Shown: one piece after another, positions 1 through 7,194 of the stretch
Numbering within the stretch: the stretch's first letter is position 1
Layout of the letters: every line of letters begins with the position of its first letter
Source: Deltaproteobacteria bacterium
GTDB lineage: Bacteria; UBA10199; 2-02-FULL-44-16
Reading direction: 5' to 3'
Length of the DNA stretch: 32,639 bases
Assembly: GCA_016202335.1 (NCBI GenBank)
Contig: JACQOX010000184.1
Coordinates: 1-32,639, forward strand
The notes under the pieces: model-generated
What the model was told of the DNA's origin: nothing
The model's database searches: none
The model's input: only the letters and a program-made list of their open reading frames with translations
Translations under genes and position numbers: made by a program

Positions 1-56
1 ATGAATCCGGTCAGGATGATAACGATGATCAAATAAAGGATAGGACGTTTGTTCAT
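1..56 (-). CDS. Partial gene, N-terminus of a membrane-anchored protein (DUF4340-like by context)
   Basis: Only the first 18 codons are in the window. The start codon overlaps the stop of the preceding GldG-like gene as ATGA, so the two are translationally coupled. The visible peptide, MNKRPILYLIIVIILTGF, is one hydrophobic segment after a short basic start, which fits an N-terminal membrane anchor. In Gld-type ABC clusters the gene after the GldG-like auxiliary protein is commonly a DUF4340 protein with exactly this kind of anchor. That name rests on context alone. Confidence 0.5.
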   Translation of the reverse strand, partial: MNKRPILYLIIVIILTGF

Positions 57-1630
57 AACACAGAGGGGGTGTAGAGCATTTTCAATCGCTTCCACTTTCG
101 CTTTCGCACAACAAACACCACGCCGCCCAAGAATAATACCAGAAGTGGTGCGAGCAGGACATTGCCGAACCACACCATGACTTTGAGGCCATCCGAAAGG
201 AGGGCCAAGGGACGATCCACGCTCTCCCGCGAACGGATGCCGATCAACGCTTCGCCCCATGACATCGAATCCAAAGCATTTTCCACGAGCAGTCGGTTCT
301 GCGGAAACATCTGCAAAAATTGATTTTGAACGAGGCGGCTAGTTCCAGCGACGATCAGCTGGGAGCCTTCACGGCTTTCCATTTTTGGCGTCGTGCCCTT
401 AGGAGGTTGCTTTCCGCCCGGCCCAAAAGCCGACGTCATTTTTCCCGAAACCATGGCCAGCACGTCGCGCTTGCCGCGGCTCCCTTCGCGCAAGAGCTGC
501 GTGGCCTGTTCAGGACCAAGGTTTGGATTTTCATCGGCGTTCACGATGCCAAAAGGCGTCGTGGTCGCGAGCGCCGTCACCGTTTTTTCTGGGGTTGAGG
601 CTGCCAGCGTCAAGGAATTTGCCCATGGCAATACTAATGATTCAAGTTCAGCCACCATGGGAACGGCATCGGCAAAACCTTCGGGCCGAATCTGCACCCA
701 GTAGGGATACGGCAGGTGATAAGTAACCGCGCCACCAGAAAAAGCGGCCGTGGCATTCGATCGATCCAACACCAATCCTTTGTCCACTGTCACTCCATAG
801 TGCATCACGAGGTCGGCAAGGCCCGAAGTCACCGGTGACGCCATGAGGCCTTGGCCGATTTTCCAGGTGTCGACAAAGGCCATCACTTTTCCACCAGCCA
901 TCAAAAATTGATCGATGGCGTAGAGCTGATCATCGCTCAGGTTTTCTTCGGCCAAAAACAGCGTCGAAAATTTAGCGACATCCAATGCAGGTTTTTCAGC
1001 ATCGATATCAATCAGTTGATAGCGTTCCGCCAGCAGATCATGAACGGCTTTATATCCATCCGCTTCTTCGGTGAGCGGCGCCCAAAACCCGATCGTGGGA
1101 AGCTCTTTTGTCGAAACTTTGAGGATGGACTGCGTCAGTTCGTATTCCAATCCTGACGCGCGTTGCACCACCGGAATCACTTCTTGTTTATCGCCGTGGA
1201 GAATCGCCATGCCCAGATAGGCTTTCGCCACTTCCTGACGGTCGCTGCCCATGACGTTGAGTTGCACCGGCGGGATGCCCATCATAGCCAGCTTCTGTTC
1301 TTCCATCGGATCGCTCTGCGGATCGCGATACTCGATGGTCAGTTTGGATCCGCCAGCGCGACGAAATTCGGCGAGCAGATCATCGACCGCGCGCCGCAGC
1401 GGCAAAAGCGGTGGCGGCAGCTCATTCGTAAAGTAAACCCGGATCGTCACAATATCGTTTAAACCGCGGAGAACATTTTTAGTGGATGGCGACAGCGTGT
1501 ATTCTTTTTTTTCCGTGAGATCGAGCCGCAGCGAATGGCGGCTTGCCAAGAGGTTGACGGCAAAGAGTCCCACCAGTGCTGTCAGAAGGAGGATCGTATT
1601 ATTGAGGGATCTTTTTTTTCTGAGTTTCAT
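53..1630 (-). CDS. GldG-like ABC transporter auxiliary protein
   Basis: This 525-residue protein has a basic start (MKLRKKRSLNN), one membrane helix at about residues 11-29, a long periplasmic region, and a second helix near residues 490-515 followed by a basic tail. The segment after the first helix (RLDLTEKKEYTLSPSTKNVL) is the hallmark of the ABC_transp_aux/GldG family. Members are the non-ATPase partner of a Gld-type ABC-2 exporter, linked to gliding in Bacteroidetes and of unknown substrate elsewhere. The frame stays open upstream to 1768, but the start at 1630 lies one base past the permease stop and gives the expected N-terminus. It is the third gene of a (-) operon. No other gliding genes are visible, so gliding is not implied. 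Confidence 0.85.
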   Translation of the reverse strand: MKLRKKRSLNNTILLLTALVGLFAVNLLASRHSLRLDLTEKKEYTLSPSTKNVLRGLNDIVTIRVYFTNELPPPLLPLRRAVDDLLAEFRRAGGSKLTIEYRDPQSDPMEEQKLAMMGIPPVQLNVMGSDRQEVAKAYLGMAILHGDKQEVIPVVQRASGLEYELTQSILKVSTKELPTIGFWAPLTEEADGYKAVHDLLAERYQLIDIDAEKPALDVAKFSTLFLAEENLSDDQLYAIDQFLMAGGKVMAFVDTWKIGQGLMASPVTSGLADLVMHYGVTVDKGLVLDRSNATAAFSGGAVTYHLPYPYWVQIRPEGFADAVPMVAELESLVLPWANSLTLAASTPEKTVTALATTTPFGIVNADENPNLGPEQATQLLREGSRGKRDVLAMVSGKMTSAFGPGGKQPPKGTTPKMESREGSQLIVAGTSRLVQNQFLQMFPQNRLLVENALDSMSWGEALIGIRSRESVDRPLALLSDGLKVMVWFGNVLLAPLLVLFLGGVVFVVRKRKWKRLKMLYTPSVL

Positions 1631-1631
1631 T

Positions 1632-2345
1632 TTACTTCCTTGCCCACGACTCGAGCACTTTGACATTTGCAAACAATGCCAGCCCGATGACTGATAAATA
1701 ATAAAAGATATCCCGCGTATCGAGCACGCCGCGTTCAATCGATTCAAAATGCGTGGCGAGGCTGGCATACTGCATGGCCTGGGCGATCAGGCCCGAACCC
1801 CAGGAAAAAAGCGGCGATCCTAAAAAGTAGAGGACAAAGCAGGCGAGCACCCCGCCGATGAACGCGATGATCTGATTCTCGGTGAGGCTCGAGATGGCAA
1901 GGCCAATGGCCAAAAACGCGCCACCCAAAAAAGTGAGGCCAACGTAGCCGCCGATAACCGGGCCCCAATCGAGATTGCCGAGGAGTTCGGCCGTGAGCGC
2001 GATCGGCAGCGTGAACAAAAGCGCGGCGACGATGAGCCCCAGGCTCCCAAAAAATTTTCCGAAGATAAGATCGCGGTCGCGGATGGGCAGGGTAAACAGC
2101 AGCTCCAGCGTCCCCTGTTTGCGCTCTTCAGCCCATTTGCCCATGGCGACCGCTGGGACAAAAAACAAAAAGATCCACGGCGTAATCGCAAAGAAACTGC
2201 GCAGATCAGCCTGGCCCATGAGAAAAAATCCGCGGAAGAAAAGCCAGTTGATGAGCGCTAAAAACGTCACGAGATAGACGTAAGCAATCGGCGTCGTGAA
2301 GTACGCGGTGAATTCGCGTTTGCTAATAGTGATTATGGTATTCAT
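1632..2345 (-). CDS. ABC-2 type transporter permease, GldF-like
   Basis: The protein has 237 residues and six hydrophobic segments, the usual layout of ABC-2 permeases. It starts MNTIITISKREFTAYFTTPI, and the pattern of an N-terminal amphipathic stretch followed by a TPIAYVY helix is typical of GldF/NosY-like permeases. The central sequence WAEERKQGTLELLFTLP is the conserved cytoplasmic coupling region (E-x3-GT-x-E-LL-x-T-x-P) that contacts the ATPase. The frame extends upstream to 2417, but those codons run through an inverted repeat and look non-coding, so the start at 2345 is preferred. No strong ribosome binding site is visible. The gene lies between the ATPase and the GldG-like protein and should form the membrane channel. 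Confidence 0.88.
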   Translation of the reverse strand: MNTIITISKREFTAYFTTPIAYVYLVTFLALINWLFFRGFFLMGQADLRSFFAITPWIFLFFVPAVAMGKWAEERKQGTLELLFTLPIRDRDLIFGKFFGSLGLIVAALLFTLPIALTAELLGNLDWGPVIGGYVGLTFLGGAFLAIGLAISSLTENQIIAFIGGVLACFVLYFLGSPLFSWGSGLIAQAMQYASLATHFESIERGVLDTRDIFYYLSVIGLALFANVKVLESWARK

Positions 2346-2355
2346 TTTGCTTGCG

Positions 2356-2410
2356 CGGCAGCGAGAAGTTTTCTGCGCGCGGACTCGTGCTCGAAAACCA
2401 CTCGCTGCCG
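2356..2410 (-). repeat. Inverted repeat between the ATPase and permease genes
   Basis: Two 18-base arms, 2356-2373 and 2393-2410, are reverse complements apart from two adjacent mismatches, with a 19-base loop. In the (-) transcript this is a stable stem-loop in the 74-nt gap between the two genes. It has no following U-tract, so it is not a normal terminator. It could set relative expression by processing or mRNA protection, or be a dispersed repeat. Confidence 0.6.
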
Positions 2411-2419
2411 CTCCCATGC

Positions 2420-3349
2420 CTATTGCGTTAACTCCCGAAACACTTCTTCCAACGACTGCTTTTCACGGCGGAGTTCCGTCAGCGGAAAGCCGCTCTGCAC
2501 CGCCATCTGAAAGAGGTCTTCGCCGCGGTCGTGGCCGTTGCCGCCCGTCAGCATCACCCGTTGTTCCACTTCGCCTTCCGCAGAAAGCCATTCGCCGATG
2601 GTCACACCGGAAAGTTTTTGCAGCGCTTCGGCGAAAACGGCGCGCCGCACCTTGGCTGAAACGATGTAACTCGTCTTGCCACGCCCCTGGTGCATGAGTT
2701 CATTGAGCGTGCCCTGGCCCACCAATTCACCCTTATTAATGATGAGCGCACGGCTGCATGTGGCTTCGACTTCCTGCATGATGTGCGTCGAAAGAATGAC
2801 CGTCCGCTCGCGACCGATGTTGCGAATAATTTGGCGGATGTCCGTGATCTGATTGGGATCGAGCCCTGACGTCGGTTCGTCGAGAATGAGCACCTGCGGG
2901 TCGTGGATGAGCGCCTGAGCAAGTCCCACGCGCTGGCGAAAGCCCTTGGAGAGCTGACCGATCGGACGGCCGACGACATCGCCGAGCTCAAAGAGTTCGA
3001 TCACATTCCGGATACGTTTGGAGATTTGGTTCTTTTCGACCCCGCGGAGGGCCGCAATGTACTGCAAATACGTCGTGACTTCCAGGTCCAGATACAATGG
3101 TGCATTTTCGGGCAAGTACCCAATGCATTTGCGCGCTTCGAGAGGCTTCTCTTGAACGGAAAAGCCAGCCACTTCGACCACACCGTGATCCGGCGTCAAA
3201 AAACCGGTGAGGAGCCGCATGGTTGTCGTCTTGCCCGCACCATTTGGCCCCAACAGGCCAACGACTTCGCCCTTGGCGACATCGAACGAGATGTTCGAAA
3301 CCGCGCGAACGTTTCCGAAATTTTTTTGAAGCTCTGCAATGTGGATCAT
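2420..3349 (-). CDS. ABC transporter ATP-binding protein, GldA-like
   Basis: This 309-residue ATPase is the motor of the Gld-type ABC-2 exporter. Walker A is GPNGAGKTT at residues 34-42, the signature loop is LSKGFRQR at about 133-140, and Walker B with the catalytic Glu is LILDEP at about 154-159. The H-loop is the STH segment after it. The LSKGFRQRV signature is typical of ABC-2 drug, NatA and GldA-type ATPases. A C-terminal domain of about 90 residues (YIVSAKVRR to the end) is usual for the subgroup. It is first in the (-) operon, behind a consensus-like promoter, and ribosome binding signal before the ATG is weak. The substrate cannot be told from sequence. Confidence 0.9.
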   Translation of the reverse strand: MIHIAELQKNFGNVRAVSNISFDVAKGEVVGLLGPNGAGKTTTMRLLTGFLTPDHGVVEVAGFSVQEKPLEARKCIGYLPENAPLYLDLEVTTYLQYIAALRGVEKNQISKRIRNVIELFELGDVVGRPIGQLSKGFRQRVGLAQALIHDPQVLILDEPTSGLDPNQITDIRQIIRNIGRERTVILSTHIMQEVEATCSRALIINKGELVGQGTLNELMHQGRGKTSYIVSAKVRRAVFAEALQKLSGVTIGEWLSAEGEVEQRVMLTGGNGHDRGEDLFQMAVQSGFPLTELRREKQSLEEVFRELTQ

Positions 3350-3371
3350 AATTTTTAAAAAAATTTTTCGT

Positions 3372-3399
3372 ATTTTAAGTATCGAACGCCCGCTGTCAA
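3372..3399 (-). promoter_or_regulatory. Sigma70-type promoter for the ABC operon
   Basis: On the (-) strand a perfect TTGACA (-35, 3394-3399) is followed after 16 bases by TAAAAT (-10, 3372-3377). It lies 23 bases before the start codon of the ATPase gene, in the gap to the divergent deaminase gene. Confidence 0.72.
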
Positions 3400-3453
3400 G
3401 GACATGATATAAATAGTTGCAGCTCCATGTCGTCTTTGTTAGGGAGCCGCGCT

Positions 3454-4458
3454 ATGCTCATTGGACTCACAGGAAAAAACGGCGCGGGAAAAGGGGAAGT
3501 GGCGCACTTTCTCACGGAAAGCGGATTTCAATCGCACTCGCTCTCCGACATCCTCCGCGAAGAGATCATGTCCCGAAAGTTGCCGGTGACGCGCGATCAT
3601 CTCATCGTCGTCGGCAACGAGATGCGAGTGAAGCACGGCGCCGGCATCTTGGCTGAGCGCACGCTCGTTAAAATCCCGGAACACACCAATGCCGTCATCG
3701 ATTCCATCCGCAATCCCTTTGAAGTTGAAGCCCTCCGACGCCGCAAGGATTTCTTCCTCATCGGGGTCACGTCAGATCCCAAAATACGTTTTGAGCGCAT
3801 CAAGGTCCGCAATCGCGAAAACGATCCGCAGACCTATGAATCCTTTTTGCAATACGAAGCCCGCGAAGCCCAGTCCAACGACATCACCACGCAGCAGCTC
3901 AATCGCACCGAGGCCATGGCCGATGCGGTCATCACCAACGATACCTCGATCGCAGAATTGCACGATCAGGTCCGCCAGGTCATTCAAGGGCTGGCGGCGA
4001 GCGAAGGCCGTCCAGACTGGGATGAATACTTCATGAACATCGCCCGTCAGGTGGCAGCCCGCAGCAATTGCATCAAACGCAAAGTCGCTGCAGTCATCGT
4101 CAAAGATCAGCGCATTATTTCAACCGGCTATAACGGCACGCCGCGCGGAGTGCGCAACTGCAACGAAGGCGGTTGCCCGCGTTGCAACCATTTTGGCGCG
4201 TCGGGCGCCAAGCTCGACGAATGCCTGTGCTCGCATGCCGAAGAAAATGCCATCGTCCAGGCTGCCTATCACGGCGTTTCGCTCAAGGGCGCTACGCTCT
4301 ACACCGTGCTATCACCGTGTCTGCTGTGCACCAAGATGATCATCAACAGCGGCATCGTCGAAGTGGTGTACAACGCAACGTATGCCATCAGCGAAGTTCC
4401 CCTGAAACTTTTGCAGGAAGCAAAAATCGCGGTGCGGTCGATGGGAGAAAAGAAATAA
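3454..4458 (+). CDS. Deoxycytidylate deaminase with an N-terminal P-loop kinase-like domain
   Basis: The protein has 334 residues and two domains. Residues 1 to about 180 resemble small nucleotide-kinase-like P-loop proteins such as UPF0200: P-loop GKNGAGKGE, then a [10 protein letters not shown] segment and a [14 protein letters not shown] segment. The P-loop Ser/Thr after GK is Gly, so kinase activity is doubtful. Residues about 185-334 are a zinc-dependent dCMP deaminase with HAE (His261, Glu263) and PCLLC (Cys289, Cys292), plus a Cys-rich insert [10 protein letters not shown]. The reaction is dCMP to dUMP, feeding dTMP synthesis. An in-frame ATG at 3427 has no ribosome binding site, while 3454 follows AGGGAG by seven bases. 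The layout matches yeast Dcd1 and the anti-phage deaminase AvcD, but a housekeeping role is equally possible. It overlaps queF by one base. Confidence 0.9.
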   Translation: MLIGLTGKNGAGKGEVAHFLTESGFQSHSLSDILREEIMSRKLPVTRDHLIVVGNEMRVKHGAGILAERTLVKIPEHTNAVIDSIRNPFEVEALRRRKDFFLIGVTSDPKIRFERIKVRNRENDPQTYESFLQYEAREAQSNDITTQQLNRTEAMADAVITNDTSIAELHDQVRQVIQGLAASEGRPDWDEYFMNIARQVAARSNCIKRKVAAVIVKDQRIISTGYNGTPRGVRNCNEGGCPRCNHFGASGAKLDECLCSHAEENAIVQAAYHGVSLKGATLYTVLSPCLLCTKMIINSGIVEVVYNATYAISEVPLKLLQEAKIAVRSMGEKK

Positions 4459-4814
4459 TGTCGACTCAACCTTCAAAAACCCTCGAAACTTTTCCCAATC
4501 CCAACCCCGAGCGGGATTATGTGATTGAATGCGTTTGCCCGGAGTTCACCTGCCTGTGCCCGCGCACGGGGCAACCGGATTTTGCAACGATCACGATCCA
4601 CTACATCGCCGACAAAACGTGTTTCGAACTGAAAAGTTTTAAGCTGTATCTGTGGAGCTTTCGCAATGAAGGGGCCTTCCACGAAGCCGTCACCAATCAG
4701 ATCTTGAATAACCTGGTGGCCGCCACCAAACCGCGCTGGATGGAAGTCAAAGCTGCGTTTGCCGTCCGCGGCGGTATCACGACCACAATTACCGCAACGC
4801 ACGGCAAAACATAA
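4458..4814 (+). CDS. queF: NADPH-dependent 7-cyano-7-deazaguanine (preQ0) reductase
   Basis: QueF reduces the nitrile of preQ0 to the amine of preQ1 in queuosine biosynthesis, a tRNA modification at the GUN wobble position. The 118-residue length fits the short type I form. The active-site region [14 protein letters not shown] carries the nucleophilic Cys before PxTxQPDF. The QueF signature [20 protein letters not shown] is complete and supplies the substrate-binding Glu and NADPH contacts. The start overlaps the deaminase stop (TAATG), and GGGAGAAAAG in the upstream gene acts as ribosome binding site. The other queuosine genes are not in the window. The gene ends right against the convergent gene on the other strand. 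Confidence 0.95.
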   Translation: MSTQPSKTLETFPNPNPERDYVIECVCPEFTCLCPRTGQPDFATITIHYIADKTCFELKSFKLYLWSFRNEGAFHEAVTNQILNNLVAATKPRWMEVKAAFAVRGGITTTITATHGKT

Positions 4815-5879
4815 TTAATGCTGTTTTTTTCTTAAATTTGCCACTCCAGAACGGAGCTCAGTTCTGCTTTCGGTTAGTTTTGGAAAAGCCGGACACCCCG
4901 CATACGATATAAGTCCACTGGCGCATTTCTCATACGTCGCACTTTCCGCCGATTTCGAGCCCGCTTTCGCTGCATATTCCATAATCGATCGACGATCCAG
5001 CACACGCAGGTACTGCATCAGCATCGCATTTCGACGCTGAACGCGAAATGGCACTTCGTCAGACTCACCATTTTTTGTCAGCACCCACCCATTGCCTAAT
5101 TCCACAAAAGCGTGCCGTGGAGATAGCGTTTCCTTTCCATCTCTTATTACCCCCATGGAAATGAAGCTCATGGTTCCAGGCTTTATTTCTGCTGCAGGCT
5201 GGAAGAACTGACGAACGTCGTCTAAAAAATTTTCATTGGTAACATACCCCAAGGCCACCGCGGCTCCCACGGCGTAAAGCGCATAGGCATAACAACCGTT
5301 TACCCCAGGAGCGTTTATCAGATCCAATGATTCGCGGCGGAGAGGAAGATTGGGGATGATATCGATCTCATAGTAAAAAAGCACCTTCCCTTGCGTTGAT
5401 TCGGGGCGATTGGCATCGTCCACCTGATGACCCGGAAGCTGTTCACGAAACGCTGTACTCTCCCGTGGCATCCCTTCAAAACGCTCCACGTTTCTAGCTG
5501 AGACCTTTGTAATCTTGGCGCGGGGCATATTGGCTTTGACATAAGCCTCGGCCTCTTCGCGATGAGCGAAATAAGCATAGACGTGCGGTTCTCCTCTCAC
5601 CTTGCGCACTTGGACATAGGAAAAATCCTTGGAGGTATCCGGTTTTTGGCATTTGTACCCCGGATAAACGTTCCAGATGAGGCCATGCGGAAGAAACGCC
5701 GCCTGCCAGCGTAAAAACTGGCGATCGGACAGATGGTATTCGCACTTCAAATAACCGTCGGCATCCGCCACTTCGCTGGGCTCGAGGAAGCCATCGCGAT
5801 TGGCGTCGGCGTAGAGGCGAAATTCGTCGCGCAGACTGTCGTCAGGGGTGATGCTGGTGATGGAAACCTTTGTTGTCAT
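4815..5879 (-). CDS. Unknown protein with one EF-hand and a transglutaminase-like Cys/His pattern
   Basis: I do not recognise this 354-residue protein. Residues 25-36 (DANRDGFLEPSE) match every ligand position of a canonical EF-hand calcium loop; a second DxDG nearby is degenerate. Around Cys196 the sequence GVNGCYAYALYAVGAAVALG, followed some 60 residues later by HAFVELGNGWVLTKNGESD (His256, Asn270, Asp274), resembles the Cys and His blocks of transglutaminase-like enzymes. In those, a Gly-Cys helix is followed by HxWxE and an Asp. No signal peptide is visible. The start at 5879 follows AAAGGAAG; an upstream ATG at 5909 lies inside the putative promoter. The gene carries the GCAACTTT-N11-GCCGA motif shared with two other accessory genes. 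A cysteine peptidase or acyl transferase role is inference only. Confidence 0.72.
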   Translation of the reverse strand: MTTKVSITSITPDDSLRDEFRLYADANRDGFLEPSEVADADGYLKCEYHLSDRQFLRWQAAFLPHGLIWNVYPGYKCQKPDTSKDFSYVQVRKVRGEPHVYAYFAHREEAEAYVKANMPRAKITKVSARNVERFEGMPRESTAFREQLPGHQVDDANRPESTQGKVLFYYEIDIIPNLPLRRESLDLINAPGVNGCYAYALYAVGAAVALGYVTNENFLDDVRQFFQPAAEIKPGTMSFISMGVIRDGKETLSPRHAFVELGNGWVLTKNGESDEVPFRVQRRNAMLMQYLRVLDRRSIMEYAAKAGSKSAESATYEKCASGLISYAGCPAFPKLTESRTELRSGVANLRKKQH

Positions 5880-5899
5880 AATGTCTTCCTTTGACCTTA

Positions 5900-5926
5900 A
5901 TATCGGCAAAACGTCACAAAAGTTGC
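5900..5926 (-). promoter_or_regulatory. Promoter-like motif GCAACTTT-N11-GCCGATAT
   Basis: On the (-) strand GCAACTTT (5919-5926) is followed after 11 bases by GCCGATAT (5900-5907), about 20 bases before the start codon at 5879. The second half is close to the sigma28 (FliA) -10 consensus GCCGATAA, and the 11-base spacing is the one known for sigma28; the first half matches TAAAGTTT less well. The same pair with the same spacing occurs at 29829 and 31427. Confidence 0.5.
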
Positions 5927-5957
5927 GTCTTTTTTTTAAAGCCCTCGATTTTCCCTT

Positions 5958-5980
5958 GCCCTCTGCGGAGGGCCTTTTTA
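5958..5980 (+). terminator. Terminator-like hairpin between divergent genes
   Basis: A perfect 6-bp stem GCCCTC/GAGGGC closes a TGCG loop and is followed by CTTTTTA, the form of a (+) strand intrinsic terminator. It sits 11 bases before the start of the next (+) gene, with no gene on that strand ending nearby. A further GCCCTC at 5941-5946 could pair with the same 3' arm, so an attenuator in the 5' UTR is possible. Confidence 0.5.
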
Positions 5981-5990
5981 TAGGCTTAGC

Positions 5991-6713
5991 ATGTCGATGT
6001 TGCGCATTATTTCCCGCTTATTTCAAGCCCCGGTCGAAAAGCCAGGGGCGCTCTGCAACACGCCTTTCGAGGAGGAAGTCACCGATCGCATCCGGCTGAA
6101 CGACCTCACGCCCACATCCCCTGCTCCCACGGCATCCTGGGTCCCCAATATTCAGCGTCGGTTTCGGCCATCCGAATATATGAAGGTGCCGGTTCCCGCA
6201 TCACCTTCGCCAAAAACCTTTGCCGCCATTGCTCAGAAAATTCGACGCGGCGATGCCAAAGCAACGATCGATGGCATTGAATTCATCCAACATCTTCCTT
6301 ATGGGGATCACAGCGCTCTTCGACAAGACGTGGTCGCCATGAGCGACAAAGCCCCGCGCGAAGCAAGGCTCTTGCTCCGTGAACTTTTCCTGCGCTCGAC
6401 GCCGGTGGCACGCGCCACCGTCGTGCGCGCCATGATCGAAGTACCGGCGCTTGGTAACCGACGTTCCCTGGAAGACGCCTTTACCATGCTCATGTCCAGT
6501 TCGACCCCAGAGGAACGCCGCAGAAATATTTATCCCGCACTCCTCAGTATCATCGAAGCACCGCCGCTCCCCAATCAAGAAGCACGCTTCATGCAAGGTT
6601 GGCTCACCACCATCATGAAAGGGTGGATGAGCGAAGCCCCTGAAGTCCGCGAAAGTCCAAGGCTCGCCGAACGCACAGAGAAGATTTTTCCAGGCTCACT
6701 GCGAAAAACTTAA
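5991..6713 (+). CDS. Unknown helical protein
   Basis: I do not recognise this 240-residue protein. Its first 70 or so residues are rich in Pro, Ser and Thr and look disordered. From about residue 72 to the end it is a run of predicted amphipathic helices, with segments such as APREARLLLRELFLRSTPVA and VARATVVRAMIEVPAL. These could form a HEAT-like alpha solenoid, but no repeat period is clear by eye. There is no signal peptide or membrane segment. A second ATG two codons in (5997) is an alternative start; neither has a strong ribosome binding site. A palindromic repeat follows its stop codon. Confidence 0.6.
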   Translation: MSMLRIISRLFQAPVEKPGALCNTPFEEEVTDRIRLNDLTPTSPAPTASWVPNIQRRFRPSEYMKVPVPASPSPKTFAAIAQKIRRGDAKATIDGIEFIQHLPYGDHSALRQDVVAMSDKAPREARLLLRELFLRSTPVARATVVRAMIEVPALGNRRSLEDAFTMLMSSSTPEERRRNIYPALLSIIEAPPLPNQEARFMQGWLTTIMKGWMSEAPEVRESPRLAERTEKIFPGSLRKT

Positions 6714-6718
6714 AGACT

Positions 6719-6806
6719 GTCGTTGCGAGCCCGAAGGGCGTGGCAATCCAGTCTTGTCATCATGCCTGGATTGCTTCGTCGGACCTACGGTCCTCCTCGC
6801 AATGAC
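6719..6806. repeat. REP-like palindromic repeat, complete copy
   Basis: Outer arms GTCGTTGCGAG (6719-6729) and CTCGCAATGAC (6796-6806) are complementary with one wobble, and inner arms GCAATCCAG (6743-6751) and CTGGATTGC (6766-6774) are perfect. Together with smaller internal hairpins this makes a cruciform-type element filling the gap between two convergent genes. Elements of the type tTGCGAGC..GGCAATCC..GGATTGCTTCG..CGCAATGAC are known as dispersed palindromes in many bacterial genomes. A diverged half copy is at 27085-27119. Confidence 0.82.
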
Positions 6807-6807
6807 G

Positions 6808-7194
6808 TCAAATTACCACAATCGCTTCAATCTCAACCAACGCATCTTTGGGAAGTCGTGCGACTTCCACCGTCGCCCGTGCGGGCTTGTGGCTGGTGAA
6901 AAAACTGCCGTAGACTTCGTTCACCGCGGCAAAATCATTCATATTTTTGAGAAAAATGGTCGTTTTGGCCACCTGGGCGAGCGTTGCATTCTGCGACGCC
7001 AGCAAGGCTTTGATATTATTGAGGACCTGTCGCGCCTGCTCCGCGGCATTGCCGTCAAAGAGCTTCAGCTCATTGGTCACGGGATCGATCGGGAGCATTC
7101 CTGAGACGAACATGAGATTTCCGGCGCGCACGGCCTGAGAATACGGGCCGATGGCTTTGGGGGCTTTATCGGTAGTAATGGATTGGAGTGTCAT
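6808..7194 (-). CDS. ridA: RidA family enamine/imine deaminase
   Basis: RidA hydrolyses reactive enamines and imines such as 2-aminoacrylate, formed by PLP enzymes. The protein has 128 residues, the usual length. The family motifs are present: GPYSQAV near residue 16, then PARATVEVARLP with the catalytic Arg, and VEIEAIVVI with the conserved Glu at the C-terminus. The frame is open to 7227, but the start at 7194 gives the normal N-terminus (MTLQSITTDKAPKAIGPYSQ) and follows GGAAAG. It overlaps the aminopeptidase gene by ATGA, so the two are coupled. Members of the wider YjgF family can have other substrates, so the exact activity is open. Confidence 0.93.
   Translation of the reverse strand: MTLQSITTDKAPKAIGPYSQAVRAGNLMFVSGMLPIDPVTNELKLFDGNAAEQARQVLNNIKALLASQNATLAQVAKTTIFLKNMNDFAAVNEVYGSFFTSHKPARATVEVARLPKDALVEIEAIVVI

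Noticed and set aside
320-726. Open frames on the (+) strand over the GldG-like gene
   Set aside because: They are antisense shadows; the (-) frame encodes a clear GldG-like protein and these show no domain or ribosome binding site.
4173-4457. N-terminal extension of the queF frame
   Set aside because: The frame is open upstream, but it overlaps the deaminase catalytic region and the start at 4458 gives normal QueF.
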